The notes beneath the pieces were generated by a model, which was given only the letters and a program-made list of their open reading frames with translations, was not told the origin of the DNA and searched no databases. A program made the translations under genes and the position numbers. Below are positions 25,026-36,474 of a stretch of DNA of 63,024 nt, one piece after another. Numbering within the stretch: position 1 is the first letter of the stretch; each line of letters opens with the position of its first letter. Source of the stretch: Clostridium sp. (GTDB lineage: Bacteria > Bacillota > Clostridia > Clostridiales > Clostridiaceae). The DNA lies in assembly GCF_016650035.1 (NCBI RefSeq), contig NZ_JAENWM010000013.1, positions 1-63,024 on the forward strand, in the 5' to 3' direction.

Positions 25026-26081
25026 ATGGGTAAGAAAAGATCACTGGAGCACATTAAAACTATTACTGATAAAGAAACGAAAATATTAACTACTGTAATG
25101 TACAAGTATAATTTCCAGTTAATAAGTGCTGAAAAAGTTAAAAATGCATATAAAATTGTAACAGACAAGGGTGATTTTTGTTTAAAGAGAAATAAGCATG
25201 GAAGAGACAAGGCTAAAAATGGATGTGTGTTAACAGAGGAGCTACGTTTAAATAACTTTTTCAACACAGTTAAATATTTTAGAACAAAAGATGGAGCTTT
25301 TTATGTAAGTTATAAAAAGAATATATTTTATTTAACACAGTGGTTAGGGGGGGCCGAATGTGATTTGGGAAATATAGATGAAGTTATAAATTGTACAAAG
25401 ACTTTAGCAAAATTTCATAAGGCCTCAACCGAAATTGATCATGATGAAGTTCATATAAGGAATAATGCAATGAACTTACCAAGAACTTTTACTAGGGATA
25501 TAAATGATATTGAAAAATTCAAAAGGATAATTGTGGGTAAAAGGGTGAAAAATGAATTCGATATACTTTTCCTGGAAAATACTGAGAACTTTTATGATAG
25601 GGGTATGTGTGCCCTTAACATGCTAATGAAATCAGAATATTATAAAGTAGCAAAAGCCGCAAAAGATAAGCAGATAATATGTTACAATAACATATATTAT
25701 AAGAACATAATTAAAGTTGATGGAGAGTATTTCATAACAGATATGGACAGTATTATAATAGATTTAGAAATAAGTGATTTAGGTAAACTTATTAGGAAAT
25801 TAATGTTCAAAAAAGCTTATGGCTGGGACTTTAATGTTGCTAAAGTTTTAATTGAAGCATATAATTCCATAAATAGGATAAGTAAAGAAGATTTAGAAAT
25901 AATGCTTGCTTTAATAATCTTTCCACAGAAATTTTTGGAGTTAGGAGAGAAAAGATTTACTAAACGAAAAAAATGGTCAGAGACTAAATATTTGCATAAA
26001 CTTAACAAAATAATAAGATTTGCTGAAACAGAGGATTTGTTTTTACGTGACTATTTAATTTATTTAGAAGAATATATTTAA
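25026..26081 (+). CDS. CotS-like spore coat / kinase-fold protein
   Basis: A 351-residue protein resembling the CotS/YutH family of spore-coat proteins with an aminoglycoside-phosphotransferase-like kinase fold. Visible hints are a KTITDKETKILTTVMYKYNFQLISAEKV start, a beta-strand region GDFCLKRNK with a candidate ATP-binding lysine, YLTQWLGGAECDLGN, and later YFITDMDSIIIDLEISDLGKLIRK, the position of the catalytic metal-binding Asp. The usual catalytic HxD is replaced around ICYNNIYYKNIIKV, so catalytic activity is uncertain. ATG 25026 is preferred over GTG 25014 because GGAGTGA (25011-25017) serves as its ribosome site. Mother-cell expression is expected from the family. Confidence 0.72.
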   Translation: MGKKRSLEHIKTITDKETKILTTVMYKYNFQLISAEKVKNAYKIVTDKGDFCLKRNKHGRDKAKNGCVLTEELRLNNFFNTVKYFRTKDGAFYVSYKKNIFYLTQWLGGAECDLGNIDEVINCTKTLAKFHKASTEIDHDEVHIRNNAMNLPRTFTRDINDIEKFKRIIVGKRVKNEFDILFLENTENFYDRGMCALNMLMKSEYYKVAKAAKDKQIICYNNIYYKNIIKVDGEYFITDMDSIIIDLEISDLGKLIRKLMFKKAYGWDFNVAKVLIEAYNSINRISKEDLEIMLALIIFPQKFLELGEKRFTKRKKWSETKYLHKLNKIIRFAETEDLFLRDYLIYLEEYI

Positions 26082-26202
26082 ATCATAATAAATTTATTGT
26101 AAAGCTATTGTAAAAGTATTGTTATAAATTTATAATTGTTAATAGATTTGAATTTTAAAATAAAGATTTGTTCAAAAATAAAAAATAATGGAGTAAAGCT
26201 GA

Positions 26203-27072
26203 ATGGATAAGTCAATAAATCTAACTTTAAAAAACATTAATATTTTTAGGGAAATAAATAAGTTTAATAGTAACTTTAGTTTGTCAAACAAAGATTTTTT
26301 TCAGGAATATGATAATAGTAACGTTATTCAAAAATTATTTTTAAGGAAAAATGTAAATTTGCTAATAGAAGAAAATAAATATATAGGATATATATGGTTC
26401 GAGAGACATAATAAAAACTATAGTTCAATTAATTCAATAAATGTAATAGGGGATAATAATTTAAATTATTACAAAACGTTAATTAAACCACTTGAGAATA
26501 ATAGTTTAATAACTTACGAATCTGAAGATAATGAGATTAATATGGAAATACTAAGTAGACTAGGATTTAAAAAGGATAAGGGCTTTGTAGAACTGGAAAA
26601 AAAGTGTACAGAGCAATATAATATCGTAGAGTCTAATAATATTAAATTTTCCATAGTAGTAAAGGATAAAGATGAAAAATCGCGTTGTTTATTACAAAAT
26701 GAAATATTCAAAAATAATGATAGGATTCCAATAAATATAGAAGATATTTATTATGATGAAGCACAGGAGTATTATTTTGACAAAGGGGCAATATTTATTG
26801 AACTTAACAATGTACCCATTGGATATGGTCAAATTATAATTGAAGACAATATGGCTATATTGGTAAATTTCGGAATTGTAGAAAAATTTAGAAAAGAGGG
26901 ATATGGGAAGTTATTTTTAAGTTATTTGATTAATTTAGCTATTGATAATGACTTTTCTAGTATTTCACTAAAGGTAGATTCTAATAATGAGAGTGCTCTT
27001 AAGTTATATCACTCTCAAGGATTCAATACTAAAAGAACATTGTATACTTGGCAAAAGACTAAAATATTATAA
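26203..27072 (+). CDS. GNAT-family N-acetyltransferase
   Basis: A 289-residue protein with a clear C-terminal GNAT domain (about residues 190-285). The acetyl-CoA-binding motif reads VEKFRKEGYGKLFLSYLINLA, followed by SISLKVDSNNESALKLYHSQGF. The N-terminal half looks like a second, degenerate GNAT fold without a recognisable CoA motif. The acceptor substrate cannot be told. Very AT-rich with frequent Asn. It sits alone between a CotS-like gene and a terminator. Confidence 0.85.
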   Translation: MDKSINLTLKNINIFREINKFNSNFSLSNKDFFQEYDNSNVIQKLFLRKNVNLLIEENKYIGYIWFERHNKNYSSINSINVIGDNNLNYYKTLIKPLENNSLITYESEDNEINMEILSRLGFKKDKGFVELEKKCTEQYNIVESNNIKFSIVVKDKDEKSRCLLQNEIFKNNDRIPINIEDIYYDEAQEYYFDKGAIFIELNNVPIGYGQIIIEDNMAILVNFGIVEKFRKEGYGKLFLSYLINLAIDNDFSSISLKVDSNNESALKLYHSQGFNTKRTLYTWQKTKIL

Positions 27073-27073
27073 T

Positions 27074-27118
27074 ATAAAAGGAGATAGATGGTAATTCATC
27101 CATCTCCTTTTATATTTA
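27074..27118. terminator. Hairpin terminator after the GNAT gene
   Basis: AAAAGGAGATAGATG pairs with CATCCATCTCCTTTT around TAATT (one mismatch); flanking A and T runs let it work in either direction. Confidence 0.75.
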
Positions 27119-27461
27119 TATATCTAATTATGATAACTTAGGGCATCTTAACAAGATATCAGTTATTCCCATTCTAGTTCAAATAACTGAAATCTCATGA
27201 AATACCACATATATCGATTATTTATAACAAATTTTTATTAAAGTTGCATAAAAAAAAGTGAAATGAACATGAATTGATGTTAAAATGATATTATATATGC
27301 TTCAATTTTAAAATTACATTTCTATTCTAGAGAAAGACTTGTTTCGAAAGTAAAGTGAGTGTAGAAATATTATTGAAACATATGTATGTAAAAAAACATA
27401 CAAGATATATAAAGGAATATATCTTGTAAATTAAAATTTTTTTTGATAAGGAGTTTTAACA
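27119..27461 (+). other. Long leader region before an aminotransferase gene
   Basis: This gene-free stretch shows no recognised riboswitch or T-box signature. Near its 3' end are two overlapping hairpins: TGTATGT/ACATACA (27383-27402) and a perfect 12-bp stem TACAAGATATAT/ATATATCTTGTA (27399-27428). They share 27399-27402, so they exclude each other. The second is followed nine bases later by eight Ts (27437-27444), just before the ribosome site. An attenuation device is possible but the spacing to the T run is not canonical. Confidence 0.4.
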
Positions 27462-28778
27462 ATGAGTAAACCAATTCTATCAGCTCACTTCCAATCAAGG
27501 ACACCTTCAGGAGTTCGATTGGCACAAATGAAATATGAGGAGCGTAAAGTTAAACCTGAAGCTGTAATTAATGTAGGCATCGGCAATGTTTCACTTCCAA
27601 CAAATCCTGCTATGCAGAAAAGGATGTTTGCACTTGGTGCACCTGAAAGTCCCTTTGCAAATGGTGTTGTAAGATATTCAACTACTGCTGGTACAAAAGA
27701 GTGTCAAGATGCATTTAAAAACATCTTTAAGTGCGAAGGTTTCGATACAAGCAAAATGTTCGTTCAAATAACTGATGGCGGATCTAGTGCTATGGAATTG
27801 CTGTTAATCGGTGTTTGTGGAGCTGCGGGTACTAGTGACAAGCCTCTTATGATGATCGATCCGGCATATACCAATTATATTTCTTTTGCACAAAGAATCG
27901 GACGTAAAATGGTTACAGTAACGCGTAACTTAGACGAAAACGGCAAGTTCAGCCTTCCAGAAATTAATAAACTCGAAGAAGAGATTAAAATAAATAATCC
28001 TGGAGCACTTCTTGTCATACCTTATGACAATCCTACAGGACAGTTCTACGATTACAAAACGCTTAAAGAATTAGCTAAATTGTGCGTGAAATACAACATG
28101 TGGATGATCAGCGATGAAGCTTATCGTGAACTCTTCTATGAAGAAGGTAGCGAACTTGTGAGCATCTGGGGAATCACTGACGCAGATGTACCTGGTATAG
28201 AAGGCAGAAGAATAAGTATAGAGACTGCATCAAAGGTATGGAATGCTTGCGGTTTAAGAATTGGTGCTTTGATTACGGACAATGCGCAGTTCAACAACCG
28301 TTCTATAGCTGAATATACTGCAAACCTTTGCGCTAATGTAATTGGCCAGTATATATTCGGCGCATTAGCGCATGAAAGCAAGGAACAAATTGACGGGTGG
28401 TGCAAGAATATTCGAGAATACTACAAAGAATTAATATTCAATGTATATAATGGTCTGAGGGAGCAGGAGCCAGGTTTAATTGTTTCCAGTCCTGACGCAT
28501 CCATATACTTAATAATTGATGTTAGAAATGTAGTAAAACCTGGATTTAATGGAACAGACTTTGTTTTGTACTGTGCACAGGAAGGATCTGTTAACATAGG
28601 CGGGGTTGAAACAACCCTTCTGGCAGCACCGATGAAGGGATTCTATAATATTAATGAAGGTGAGAAAAATCCTGGAAACACACAATTTAGAATTTCATTC
28701 GTAGAAACTCCTGAAAATATGGCAAAGGTTCCTGAATTATTTGTTGAACTTTTAAGAAAGTTTGAAGCAAAAAGATAG
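27462..28778 (+). CDS. PLP-dependent class I/II aminotransferase
   Basis: A 438-residue fold-type I PLP enzyme. Landmarks are VINVGIGNVSLPTNPAMQKRM, YDNPTGQFYDY, MISDEAYRELFYEEG, the PLP-lysine in ETASKVWNACGLRIGAL and a late arginine in TQFRISFVETPEN. The substrate is unknown. Codon usage differs from the neighbours: many CGT, GGC, ATC, GAC and AAC codons, and visibly higher GC. It also has its own terminator made wholly of G and C pairs, whereas other terminators in the window are AT-rich. This suggests acquisition of gene plus terminator from a less AT-biased donor. ATG 27462 follows AAGGAG. Confidence 0.88.
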   Translation: MSKPILSAHFQSRTPSGVRLAQMKYEERKVKPEAVINVGIGNVSLPTNPAMQKRMFALGAPESPFANGVVRYSTTAGTKECQDAFKNIFKCEGFDTSKMFVQITDGGSSAMELLLIGVCGAAGTSDKPLMMIDPAYTNYISFAQRIGRKMVTVTRNLDENGKFSLPEINKLEEEIKINNPGALLVIPYDNPTGQFYDYKTLKELAKLCVKYNMWMISDEAYRELFYEEGSELVSIWGITDADVPGIEGRRISIETASKVWNACGLRIGALITDNAQFNNRSIAEYTANLCANVIGQYIFGALAHESKEQIDGWCKNIREYYKELIFNVYNGLREQEPGLIVSSPDASIYLIIDVRNVVKPGFNGTDFVLYCAQEGSVNIGGVETTLLAAPMKGFYNINEGEKNPGNTQFRISFVETPENMAKVPELFVELLRKFEAKR

Positions 28779-28811
28779 GAAAGAGAACATACAGTCCAAT
28801 TTTGAATCATG

Positions 28812-28838
28812 ACCGCCGGCTAGCCGGCGGTTTGCTTT
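28812..28838 (+). terminator. GC-rich terminator of the aminotransferase gene
   Basis: A perfect 20-bp palindrome, ACCGCCGGCTAGCCGGCGGT (28812-28831), followed by TTGCTTTTG. Its composition is strikingly unlike the surrounding DNA. Confidence 0.82.
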
Positions 28839-28996
28839 TGTGTTGTCATTTGTAACACTACTCCCCTAATTTTATTTTCACATCCCTAAATAAAATGATT
28901 AAATATATTCGATTAGTAAAAATAACTTTAAAAAAAGTTGCACATTATATATAATAGAAGGCAGTAATATTTTTTTTATGAAGGAGAAATGTACTA

Positions 28997-30322
28997 ATGA
29001 ATGAAATGCTTAAATATTATACAAAAACATGGGGTTGTCAAATGAATGAAGAGGACTCTGAAAAACTATCCGGTATGCTAAAACCTATGGGATATAAAAA
29101 AGCCGTTGCTAAGGAAGAGGCTGACATAATTATATTCAATACTTGTTGTGTTAGAGAGAATGCAGAGCAAAAGGTTGATGGGAATATAGGGGCATTAAAG
29201 ACTATGAAACAGCAAAATCCGAACCTCATAATAGCGGTGACTGGATGCATGATGCAACAAGAGGGTATGGCTAAACATATAATAACTAAATTTCCATTCG
29301 TAGATATTATCATTGGAACACATAATGCATATAAATTTCCAGAATACCTAAAAAGAATACAAGGTGGGGAACCTGCTATTGTTGAAATTTGGGATAAAGA
29401 AGAAAATATCATAGAAGGAATCCCAATAGATAGACAAAGTAAGATAAAAGGCTTTGTTACTATTATGTATGGTTGCAATAATTTTTGCACTTATTGTATA
29501 GTACCTTATGTAAGAGGAAGAGAGAGAAGTAGAAAACCGGAAGATATTATAAATGAAATAAAAGATATGGTTAAGCAAGGTTACAAAGAAATAACTGTGC
29601 TTGGTCAAAATGTTAACTCTTACGGCACGGGACTGGAACCTGAAATAAATTTTGCAGAACTTCTTAGAAGAATTAACAAAATTGAGAATTTAGATAGAGT
29701 AAGATTTATGACATCTCATCCAAAGGATTTGTCTCAAGAGGTAATAGAAGTTATTTCTAAAGCGGACAAAATCTGTGAACAAGTTCATTTGCCAGCACAA
29801 TCTGGTTCAAGTATTCTTCTGAAAAAAATGAATAGACATTATGATAGGCAACAATATTTGAATCTTGTTAAAAACATTAAAAGTGCAATGCCAAATGTAG
29901 GATTAAGTACAGATATTATAGTTGGTTTTCCAGGAGAAACAGATGATGATTTTGAAGAGACCTTAAGTTTGATGGAAGAGGTAAAATTTGATTCAGCATA
30001 TATGTATCTTTATTCTAAAAGAAAAGGAACACCAGCAGATGAAATGCTAGACCAAATACCAGATAACGTTAAGCATGCAAGATTTAATAGATTAATGGAA
30101 GTTGTTAATAGAACTTCTGCAGAAAAAAACACACAATATGAAGGTAAAATAGTAGAAGTGCTTGTTGAAGGCTATAGCAAAAATGATGAAAGTAAATTAA
30201 CTGGAAGAACTAGAACTGGAAAATTAGTGAACTTTGAAGGTAATTATAGAACCATTGGAGGTTTGGTATCAGTTCAAATAACGAAGGCACATTCTTTTTC
30301 ACTTATTGGTGAAGAAATATAA
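28997..30322 (+). CDS. miaB: tRNA-2-methylthio-N6-dimethylallyladenosine synthase
   Basis: MiaB is a radical-SAM methylthiotransferase that adds a methylthio group to i6A37 of tRNAs reading UNN codons. The 441-residue protein has the UPF0004 domain with its three cluster cysteines ([30 protein letters not shown]), the radical-SAM CxxxCxxC in [21 protein letters not shown], and a C-terminal TRAM domain (VLVEGYSK to [10 protein letters not shown]). It heads the conserved clostridial cluster with mutS, mutL and miaA, and miaA makes its substrate. AAGGAG precedes ATG 28997 at 10 bp; a second ATG at 29006 is possible. Confidence 0.96.
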   Translation: MNEMLKYYTKTWGCQMNEEDSEKLSGMLKPMGYKKAVAKEEADIIIFNTCCVRENAEQKVDGNIGALKTMKQQNPNLIIAVTGCMMQQEGMAKHIITKFPFVDIIIGTHNAYKFPEYLKRIQGGEPAIVEIWDKEENIIEGIPIDRQSKIKGFVTIMYGCNNFCTYCIVPYVRGRERSRKPEDIINEIKDMVKQGYKEITVLGQNVNSYGTGLEPEINFAELLRRINKIENLDRVRFMTSHPKDLSQEVIEVISKADKICEQVHLPAQSGSSILLKKMNRHYDRQQYLNLVKNIKSAMPNVGLSTDIIVGFPGETDDDFEETLSLMEEVKFDSAYMYLYSKRKGTPADEMLDQIPDNVKHARFNRLMEVVNRTSAEKNTQYEGKIVEVLVEGYSKNDESKLTGRTRTGKLVNFEGNYRTIGGLVSVQITKAHSFSLIGEEI

Positions 30323-30361
30323 AAGCTATCTATTTTTAATCAAGACAAGGAGGCAATACAA

Positions 30362-33007
30362 GTGGCATTAACTCCAATGATGGTACAATATTTTGAAATA
30401 AAAGATACATGTAAGGATTGCATTTTGTTTTTTAGATTAGGTGATTTTTATGAAATGTTCTTTACAGATGCAGAGCTTGCAGCAAAAGAATTAGAGCTTG
30501 TGCTTACAGGCCGTGATTGTGGACTAGAAAAAAGAGCACCTATGTGTGGAATTCCATATCATGCTGCAAATACATATATAGGAAGATTAATTGATAAAGG
30601 ATTTAAGGTGGCTATATGTGAGCAAGTGGAAGATCCGACACTAGCAAAGGGAATAGTTAAAAGAGCTATTATTAAAATAGTTACCCCAGGAACTTACACT
30701 GATTCTAATTTTTTAGAAGAGAGTAAAAACAATTATATTATGAGTATTTATGTTGACAAAAAGACTAATTTTTGTGGTCTTTGTTTTTGTGATGTATCAA
30801 CTGGTGAATTCAGTTGTACTGATACTAAATTCAGTCTTGTTACCATATTAGATGAAATTTCAAAGTTCAACCCAAAAGAAATTATAGTATCAGAAGATGT
30901 TACAGAGGAGATACTTTTATCATTAAAAGAAAAATTTAATGTGTCCTATTCATCTTTCCCAAATAATTATTTTATTACAGAGGACTATACACTAATAAAA
31001 AATCAATTTCATGATTTTTGTGAGGATACACTATCTGAAACGTTACTTATTAGTATTTCAGGACTCTTAACGTATATTATAGATACACAAAAGAACTCAC
31101 TGTCTCACATAGACACTATAGAGTATTATGACATTTTAGATTATGTGTGTTTAGATGAAAATTCTAGGAGAAACTTAGAGCTAACGGAAACTTTAAGAGA
31201 TAAAACAAAAAAAGGATCACTGCTTTGGGTATTAGATAGAACCAATACTGCTATGGGAGCAAGAAGGCTTCGCAAATGGTTAGATCAACCACTAATAAAT
31301 AAGAAGTCCATAGAAGAAAGATTAGAGGCTGTAGAGGAACTTAAAGATAATGTTTCCTTTCACGAAGATCTAAAAGATGTGCTAGTGGATATTTATGATG
31401 TAGAAAGACTTGTAGGGAAAATATCATCCAAAAATGTTAATGCGAAGGAAATGATATCTCTTAAAAATTCTATAGAGAAAATACCAAAGGTTAAATCCAT
31501 TTTAGCTCTATTAAATAGCAAACTTATGAAAAAAATATATAGTGGTTTAGACGATTTGCAAGATATATATGATATCTTAGATAAGTCAATTATTGAAAGT
31601 CCAGCTATTTCAATAAAAGACGGAAATATAATTAAAGACGGCTTTAATAGAGAAATAGATGAACTAAGACTTGCTAAGACGAGCGGTAAGCAGTGGATTG
31701 CTACCTTAGAAAATGATGAGAAAATAGCAACTGGAATTAAATCCTTAAAAATAGGATATAACAGAGTATTTGGTTATTATATTGAAATTACAAAATCAAA
31801 TATTGCAGCAATTCCTGAGGGACGCTATATAAGAAAACAAACACTGTCTAATGCGGAGCGTTATATTACTCCTGAACTAAAGGACATGGAAGAAAAGATT
31901 TTAGGTGCACAAGAAAAATTAGTTCAAATTGAATACAATATATTTACTGGTATACGAGAAGACGTTGAAAAGCACATAGAAAGAATGAAAGCTACTGCAA
32001 AGCAAATATCAGAAATAGATTGTTTAAGCTCTTTAAGTACTATCGCTCTTGAAAATAATTATATTAAGCCTAAAATAAATACAAAAGGCAAATTTAATAT
32101 TAAAGGGGGGAGACATCCTGTAGTTGAGAAAATGATGCCTACAAATACTTTCATTGAAAATGACACATACATGGATACTGTAGATAATCAATTATTATTA
32201 ATAACAGGACCTAATATGGCGGGTAAATCCACCTATATGCGTCAAGTTGCACTAATAACTATTATGGCTCAAATAGGAAGTTTTGTTCCAAGTGCTTCTG
32301 CAGATATATCTATATGTGATAAGATATTTACAAGAATAGGTGCGTCAGATGATCTTGCTGCTGGCAAAAGTACCTTTATGGTAGAGATGTGGGAAGTGTC
32401 CAATATATTAGAGAATGCAACAAATAAAAGTCTAGTTTTACTTGATGAGGTAGGCAGAGGTACTAGTACATACGATGGACTAAGTATTGCTTGGTCTGTA
32501 ATTGAGTATATTTGTAAGAATTCTAATTTAAGGAGTAAAACCTTATTTGCTACCCATTATCATGAGTTAACAAAACTTGAGGGTATAATTAAAGGTGTTA
32601 AAAACTATTCTGTAGACGTTAAGAAAATTGATAATGAAATAGTATTCCTAAGAAAAATTGTACCTGGTGGAGCAGATAAATCCTATGGAATAGAAGTTGC
32701 AAAGCTGGCAGGACTACCAAAGGATGTAATAAACAGGGCAAATGAAATATTAGAGGAACTAGAGACTTTTAATAATACCACTGAACTTGACTTATTGAGC
32801 GAGAAGTCGGTTAATTATACAAAGGCTGAAGTGGCTATAACAAGTGAGAATAGAGTGGCGGAAGATGAAGTAACTCAAATTAGTTTTACAGACATAGAAG
32901 TGAATAATATGCTAAAGGAAATCAAAAATATAGATGTACTTAATTTAACCCCTATGGACGGGTTTAACAAGCTATATGAGTTAGTTAAAAAAGCAAAGCT
33001 TCTATAA
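30362..33007 (+). CDS. mutS: DNA mismatch repair protein MutS
   Basis: Recognises base mismatches and small loops. The 881-residue protein has the full MutS domain set: the mismatch-binding domain I with the Phe-x-Glu motif region ([10 protein letters not shown]), connector, lever and clamp domains, and the ATPase domain with Walker [17 protein letters not shown] (near residue 617), SRFMVEM-type loop [14 protein letters not shown], Walker [22 protein letters not shown] and [12 protein letters not shown] start at 30362 behind AAGGAGG. It lies 39 bp after miaB and 24 bp before mutL. Confidence 0.97.
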   Translation: MALTPMMVQYFEIKDTCKDCILFFRLGDFYEMFFTDAELAAKELELVLTGRDCGLEKRAPMCGIPYHAANTYIGRLIDKGFKVAICEQVEDPTLAKGIVKRAIIKIVTPGTYTDSNFLEESKNNYIMSIYVDKKTNFCGLCFCDVSTGEFSCTDTKFSLVTILDEISKFNPKEIIVSEDVTEEILLSLKEKFNVSYSSFPNNYFITEDYTLIKNQFHDFCEDTLSETLLISISGLLTYIIDTQKNSLSHIDTIEYYDILDYVCLDENSRRNLELTETLRDKTKKGSLLWVLDRTNTAMGARRLRKWLDQPLINKKSIEERLEAVEELKDNVSFHEDLKDVLVDIYDVERLVGKISSKNVNAKEMISLKNSIEKIPKVKSILALLNSKLMKKIYSGLDDLQDIYDILDKSIIESPAISIKDGNIIKDGFNREIDELRLAKTSGKQWIATLENDEKIATGIKSLKIGYNRVFGYYIEITKSNIAAIPEGRYIRKQTLSNAERYITPELKDMEEKILGAQEKLVQIEYNIFTGIREDVEKHIERMKATAKQISEIDCLSSLSTIALENNYIKPKINTKGKFNIKGGRHPVVEKMMPTNTFIENDTYMDTVDNQLLLITGPNMAGKSTYMRQVALITIMAQIGSFVPSASADISICDKIFTRIGASDDLAAGKSTFMVEMWEVSNILENATNKSLVLLDEVGRGTSTYDGLSIAWSVIEYICKNSNLRSKTLFATHYHELTKLEGIIKGVKNYSVDVKKIDNEIVFLRKIVPGGADKSYGIEVAKLAGLPKDVINRANEILEELETFNNTTELDLLSEKSVNYTKAEVAITSENRVAEDEVTQISFTDIEVNNMLKEIKNIDVLNLTPMDGFNKLYELVKKAKLL

Positions 33008-33031
33008 AAATGGCAAAGGATGTGACTTGTC

Positions 33032-34909
33032 GTGAGAATTAATATATTAGAAGTTGAAACTTCCAATAAAATTGCTGCAGGCGAGGTAGTAGAAAGGCCT
33101 TCTTCAGTTGTAAAGGAATTAGTAGAAAACAGCATAGATGCTGGTTCTAAAAATATTATAATAGAGATTTCTGAAGGTGGTCAAAAAAGCATTAAGGTAA
33201 TTGATGACGGTGATGGAATACATTTAGATGATATAGAAAAAGCTTTTATGCCTCATGCTACGAGTAAAATAAAAAATGTTGAAGATATTTATAAAATACA
33301 CACATTAGGATTTAGAGGAGAAGCGCTTCCTAGTATTGCTTCAGTATCTAAAACTACGCTTAGCAGTAGAACAAGTGAATCCTCCTTTGGTAAAGAGATA
33401 TCCCAATCCTCAGGGGATATACTCTATGTTAAAGATATAGGATGTAATGTTGGTACAACAATAGAAGTTGTGGATCTTTTTTTTAATGTGCCTGCAAGAC
33501 AAAAATTTTTAAAAACTCCTCAAAGAGAGGCTGCACTAATATCAGATATTATAAGTAGACTAGCACTGGCTAATAATGAAATTTCTTTTAAATTATTAAA
33601 TAATGATAAAAAGGTTTTGGCAACCTATAGCTCTACAAATAAATGCGATACTATTAGATATATTTATGGTAAAGAGGTTGTAGATAACATTACAAGTTTT
33701 GAGAATTACAACGATATAATGTCTGTTCATGGATTTATTGGTAATGCAGAAATAAGTAGAGGAAGCAGAAACAGGCAAAGTATTTTTGTTAATAAAAGAT
33801 ATATTAAAAGTGCTCTAATTACTGCAGCAGTTGAAAATGCATTTAAATCATTTTTAACTGTTCACAAATTCCCTTTCTTTGTTATATTTCTAGACATTTT
33901 TCCTGAGTATATAGATATAAATGTTCATCCACAAAAGACTGAAATTAAATTTCAGCAAGATAAATTAGTATTCAAGCTAGTTTTTGATGCAGTACATACT
34001 GCAATTGCTGATAGTTTAAGAGGCAATTTTAATATACCAGAAGAGAATAATGAAAATGATAGGGCAGAAGAAACTAGAGAAAAAACACTAAGAAGTGAAA
34101 TTTATGGTTTTAACAGAATGGTTATAGATGAAAAAGATAAAGAAGAACTAGAAAAGAGAGTTCAAATACCCATAGATTTTAATTATAAAGAAGTTGAAAA
34201 TGAAAGAGATGGTTACAATGAAACTACTAATATATTACCAAATGACAATGTAACTGAAAATGTTAAAGAAAGTTATGATATTAATTATGATAAAGTTACA
34301 TCATTAAATGAAATATCCAAGATTTCAAAGTTTCCAGAGCTTAGGCTTATAGGTCAATTTAATAAAACATATATCATAGGTGAGGCCTATAATGAGCTTT
34401 ATTTAATTGACCAACATGCAGCACATGAAAAAGTGATATTCGAGAAATATAAAAGAGATATTATAAACGCAGAGGTATTATCCCAGATCTTACTTATACC
34501 ACTAGTAATAGAGCTTAAACATGAGGACTATGCATACTATATTGAAAATGAGGCGGTTTTCAAAAATACGGGGTTTGATATTATAGAATTTGGTGAAAAT
34601 ACAATAAGTATAAGGGAAGTTCCTATAATACTTGGTAAACCAGACATTAAATATCTCTTTAATGACATATTAGATAATTTAAAAAATATGGGTACAGGTG
34701 GAACTGCAGAAATTAAATATAATAAGATAGCATCCATTGCCTGTAAAGCTGCTGTAAAAGCAAATAATCAGTTATCTGAACCCGAAATGAATAAATTGAT
34801 TAGTGATTTAAGATATATTGAGGAGCCTTTTACTTGCCCTCATGGTAGACCTACAATAATAAAGATGACACTTAATGAATTAGAAAAAAGATTTAAAAGA
34901 ATACAATAG
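33032..34909 (+). CDS. mutL: DNA mismatch repair protein MutL with endonuclease motif
   Basis: A 625-residue GHKL ATPase that links MutS to strand removal. The N-terminal domain has [24 protein letters not shown] and [14 protein letters not shown]. After a poorly conserved acidic linker (about 340-430) the C-terminal domain has [12 protein letters not shown], fitting the DQHA-x2-E-x4-E metal-binding endonuclease motif, plus ACKAAVKAN and CPHGRPT. It is therefore the nicking type found in bacteria without MutH. GTG start at 33032. The gene is 14 bp before miaA. Confidence 0.97.
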   Translation: MRINILEVETSNKIAAGEVVERPSSVVKELVENSIDAGSKNIIIEISEGGQKSIKVIDDGDGIHLDDIEKAFMPHATSKIKNVEDIYKIHTLGFRGEALPSIASVSKTTLSSRTSESSFGKEISQSSGDILYVKDIGCNVGTTIEVVDLFFNVPARQKFLKTPQREAALISDIISRLALANNEISFKLLNNDKKVLATYSSTNKCDTIRYIYGKEVVDNITSFENYNDIMSVHGFIGNAEISRGSRNRQSIFVNKRYIKSALITAAVENAFKSFLTVHKFPFFVIFLDIFPEYIDINVHPQKTEIKFQQDKLVFKLVFDAVHTAIADSLRGNFNIPEENNENDRAEETREKTLRSEIYGFNRMVIDEKDKEELEKRVQIPIDFNYKEVENERDGYNETTNILPNDNVTENVKESYDINYDKVTSLNEISKISKFPELRLIGQFNKTYIIGEAYNELYLIDQHAAHEKVIFEKYKRDIINAEVLSQILLIPLVIELKHEDYAYYIENEAVFKNTGFDIIEFGENTISIREVPIILGKPDIKYLFNDILDNLKNMGTGGTAEIKYNKIASIACKAAVKANNQLSEPEMNKLISDLRYIEEPFTCPHGRPTIIKMTLNELEKRFKRIQ

Positions 34910-34923
34910 AAAAAGGTGAAAAT

Positions 34924-35862
34924 ATGAAAGACCTATTTATTTTAGCAGGCCCCACAGCCGTAGGCAAAACAGAAATTTCTATTAAACTTGCGCAGAGGCT
35001 AAATGGAGAAATTATATCAGCTGATTCAATGCAAATATACAAGGGCATGGATGTTGGCTCAGCTAAGATTACAAAAGAGGAGATGCAGGGAGTCCCCCAT
35101 CATCTAGTAGATATAATATATCCAAGTGTTGACTTTAGTGTGGCAGAATTTAAAGAAAGAGCTGAAAGTGCTATTGAAAACATATCAAGTAAAAACAAGC
35201 TCCCAATGTTAGTTGGAGGAACTGGATTCTACATAAATTCACTAATATATAATTATAGTTTTGCGGACACCAATAAGGATGAAGAGTACAGAGAGTATCT
35301 TACGAAACTTGCAGAAACTAAAGGTAATGAATATGTACATAGCTTACTTAAAGGCATTGACACTCATTCTTACAACAAACTATACCCTAATGATTTAAAA
35401 AGAGTTATTAGAGCTTTAGAGGTATATAAAGTAAGTGGTAAACCCATGAGTGAATTTTCTGCAGAGCAAGACACCTTAGATATTCCTTATAACGTACATT
35501 ATTTTGTGTTAAATATGGAACGACAAAAATTATATAATAGAATAAATCTTCGCGTAGATATAATGATGAATAATAATTTGATCCATGAAGTGATAAAATT
35601 AAAAGAAATGGGCTATAATTCTGATATGCAATCAATGAAGGGCATAGGATATAAGGAGATATTATACTATTTAAACAATAAAATATCATTAGTTGAAGCT
35701 ATAGAAATGATTAAAAAAGGTAGCAGAAATTATGCTAAAAGGCAACTTACTTGGTTTAGAAAAGACCCAAGGGTAAATCGGATTAATAAAGATGATTTTA
35801 AAGATGATGATGAAATTGTAGAATATATTGTAGACCTGCTATCTTCTATGAAAAAATTATAA
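34924..35862 (+). CDS. miaA: tRNA dimethylallyltransferase
   Basis: MiaA transfers a dimethylallyl group from DMAPP to A37 of UNN-decoding tRNAs, giving i6A, the substrate of MiaB. The 312-residue protein has the P-loop [30 protein letters not shown], the HHLVDI motif, [11 protein letters not shown] and the C-terminal [14 protein letters not shown]. It follows mutL closely and is 80 bp before hfq. DMAPP supply links it to ispH elsewhere in the window. Confidence 0.97.
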   Translation: MKDLFILAGPTAVGKTEISIKLAQRLNGEIISADSMQIYKGMDVGSAKITKEEMQGVPHHLVDIIYPSVDFSVAEFKERAESAIENISSKNKLPMLVGGTGFYINSLIYNYSFADTNKDEEYREYLTKLAETKGNEYVHSLLKGIDTHSYNKLYPNDLKRVIRALEVYKVSGKPMSEFSAEQDTLDIPYNVHYFVLNMERQKLYNRINLRVDIMMNNNLIHEVIKLKEMGYNSDMQSMKGIGYKEILYYLNNKISLVEAIEMIKKGSRNYAKRQLTWFRKDPRVNRINKDDFKDDDEIVEYIVDLLSSMKKL

Positions 35863-35942
35863 ATTACAGTATTTTCATATATTAAAAGGATTTTAAAGAT
35901 ATTTATAGAATATTCTAATAATAGGTCTTATGGAGGTGCATT

Positions 35943-36206
35943 ATGAATAAATCTACTAACAATTTACAAGATATAATTTTGAATGGTGCAAGGAAAAATA
36001 AAATACCAATTATTTTATATTTGACAAATGGTTTTCAGTTAAAGGGTAATGTAACAGGATTTGATAGCTTCACAGTAGTATTAAACTGCGATGGAAAACA
36101 AATGATGATATACAAGCATGCTATATCTACCATAACACCATTAAAATCAATAATATTTAATGAGATTTCAGAAGAGGGTCCTTCACTTTTACAATCAGGA
36201 GTTTAA
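35943..36206 (+). CDS. hfq: RNA chaperone Hfq
   Basis: Hfq is a hexameric Sm-like protein binding small RNAs and mRNAs. The 87-residue protein has the Sm1 region ([36 protein letters not shown]-type sequence) and the Sm2 motif, here [10 protein letters not shown] in place of the usual [10 protein letters not shown]. Start ATG 35943 follows GGAGGTG. It ends the miaB-mutS-mutL-miaA-hfq cluster with a strong terminator. Confidence 0.96.
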   Translation: MNKSTNNLQDIILNGARKNKIPIILYLTNGFQLKGNVTGFDSFTVVLNCDGKQMMIYKHAISTITPLKSIIFNEISEEGPSLLQSGV

Positions 36207-36272
36207 GCACCACCTACGTGGAGTGTTGTTGGAATTTAACAAGTTGAAAATATAGGTTCGATAATTTAAAAA

Positions 36273-36312
36273 GACACCAAAAACTTTGTAATAAGGTTTT
36301 TGGTGTTTTTTG
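36273..36312 (+). terminator. hfq terminator
   Basis: ACACCAAAAAC pairs with GTTTTTGGTGT (within 36273-36305), followed by TTTTTT. Confidence 0.85.
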
Positions 36313-36386
36313 TAGTGTATTGATTGAAAGCTAGGAATGATGAAAGGAAGCTGGAGTAATCACTATAGTCGCTTTAGCAGGTTGAA

Positions 36387-36414
36387 TTGACAAAAAAAAT
36401 TCATGTATTATACT
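36387..36414 (+). promoter_or_regulatory. Sigma-A promoter for ptb
   Basis: A perfect TTGACA (36387-36392), a 16-bp spacer and TATACT (36409-36414), 60 bp before the ATG at 36475. Confidence 0.65.
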
Positions 36415-36474
36415 GAAATCAGAAGATTAAAAAAATATGAACTTAATATATGATAATAGAAAGGGAGTTAGATT

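Noticed and set aside
27119-27461. T-box or known riboswitch before the aminotransferase
   Set aside because: No T-box sequence (TGGNACCGCG type) and no conserved core of a known riboswitch was found; only two small overlapping hairpins are visible.
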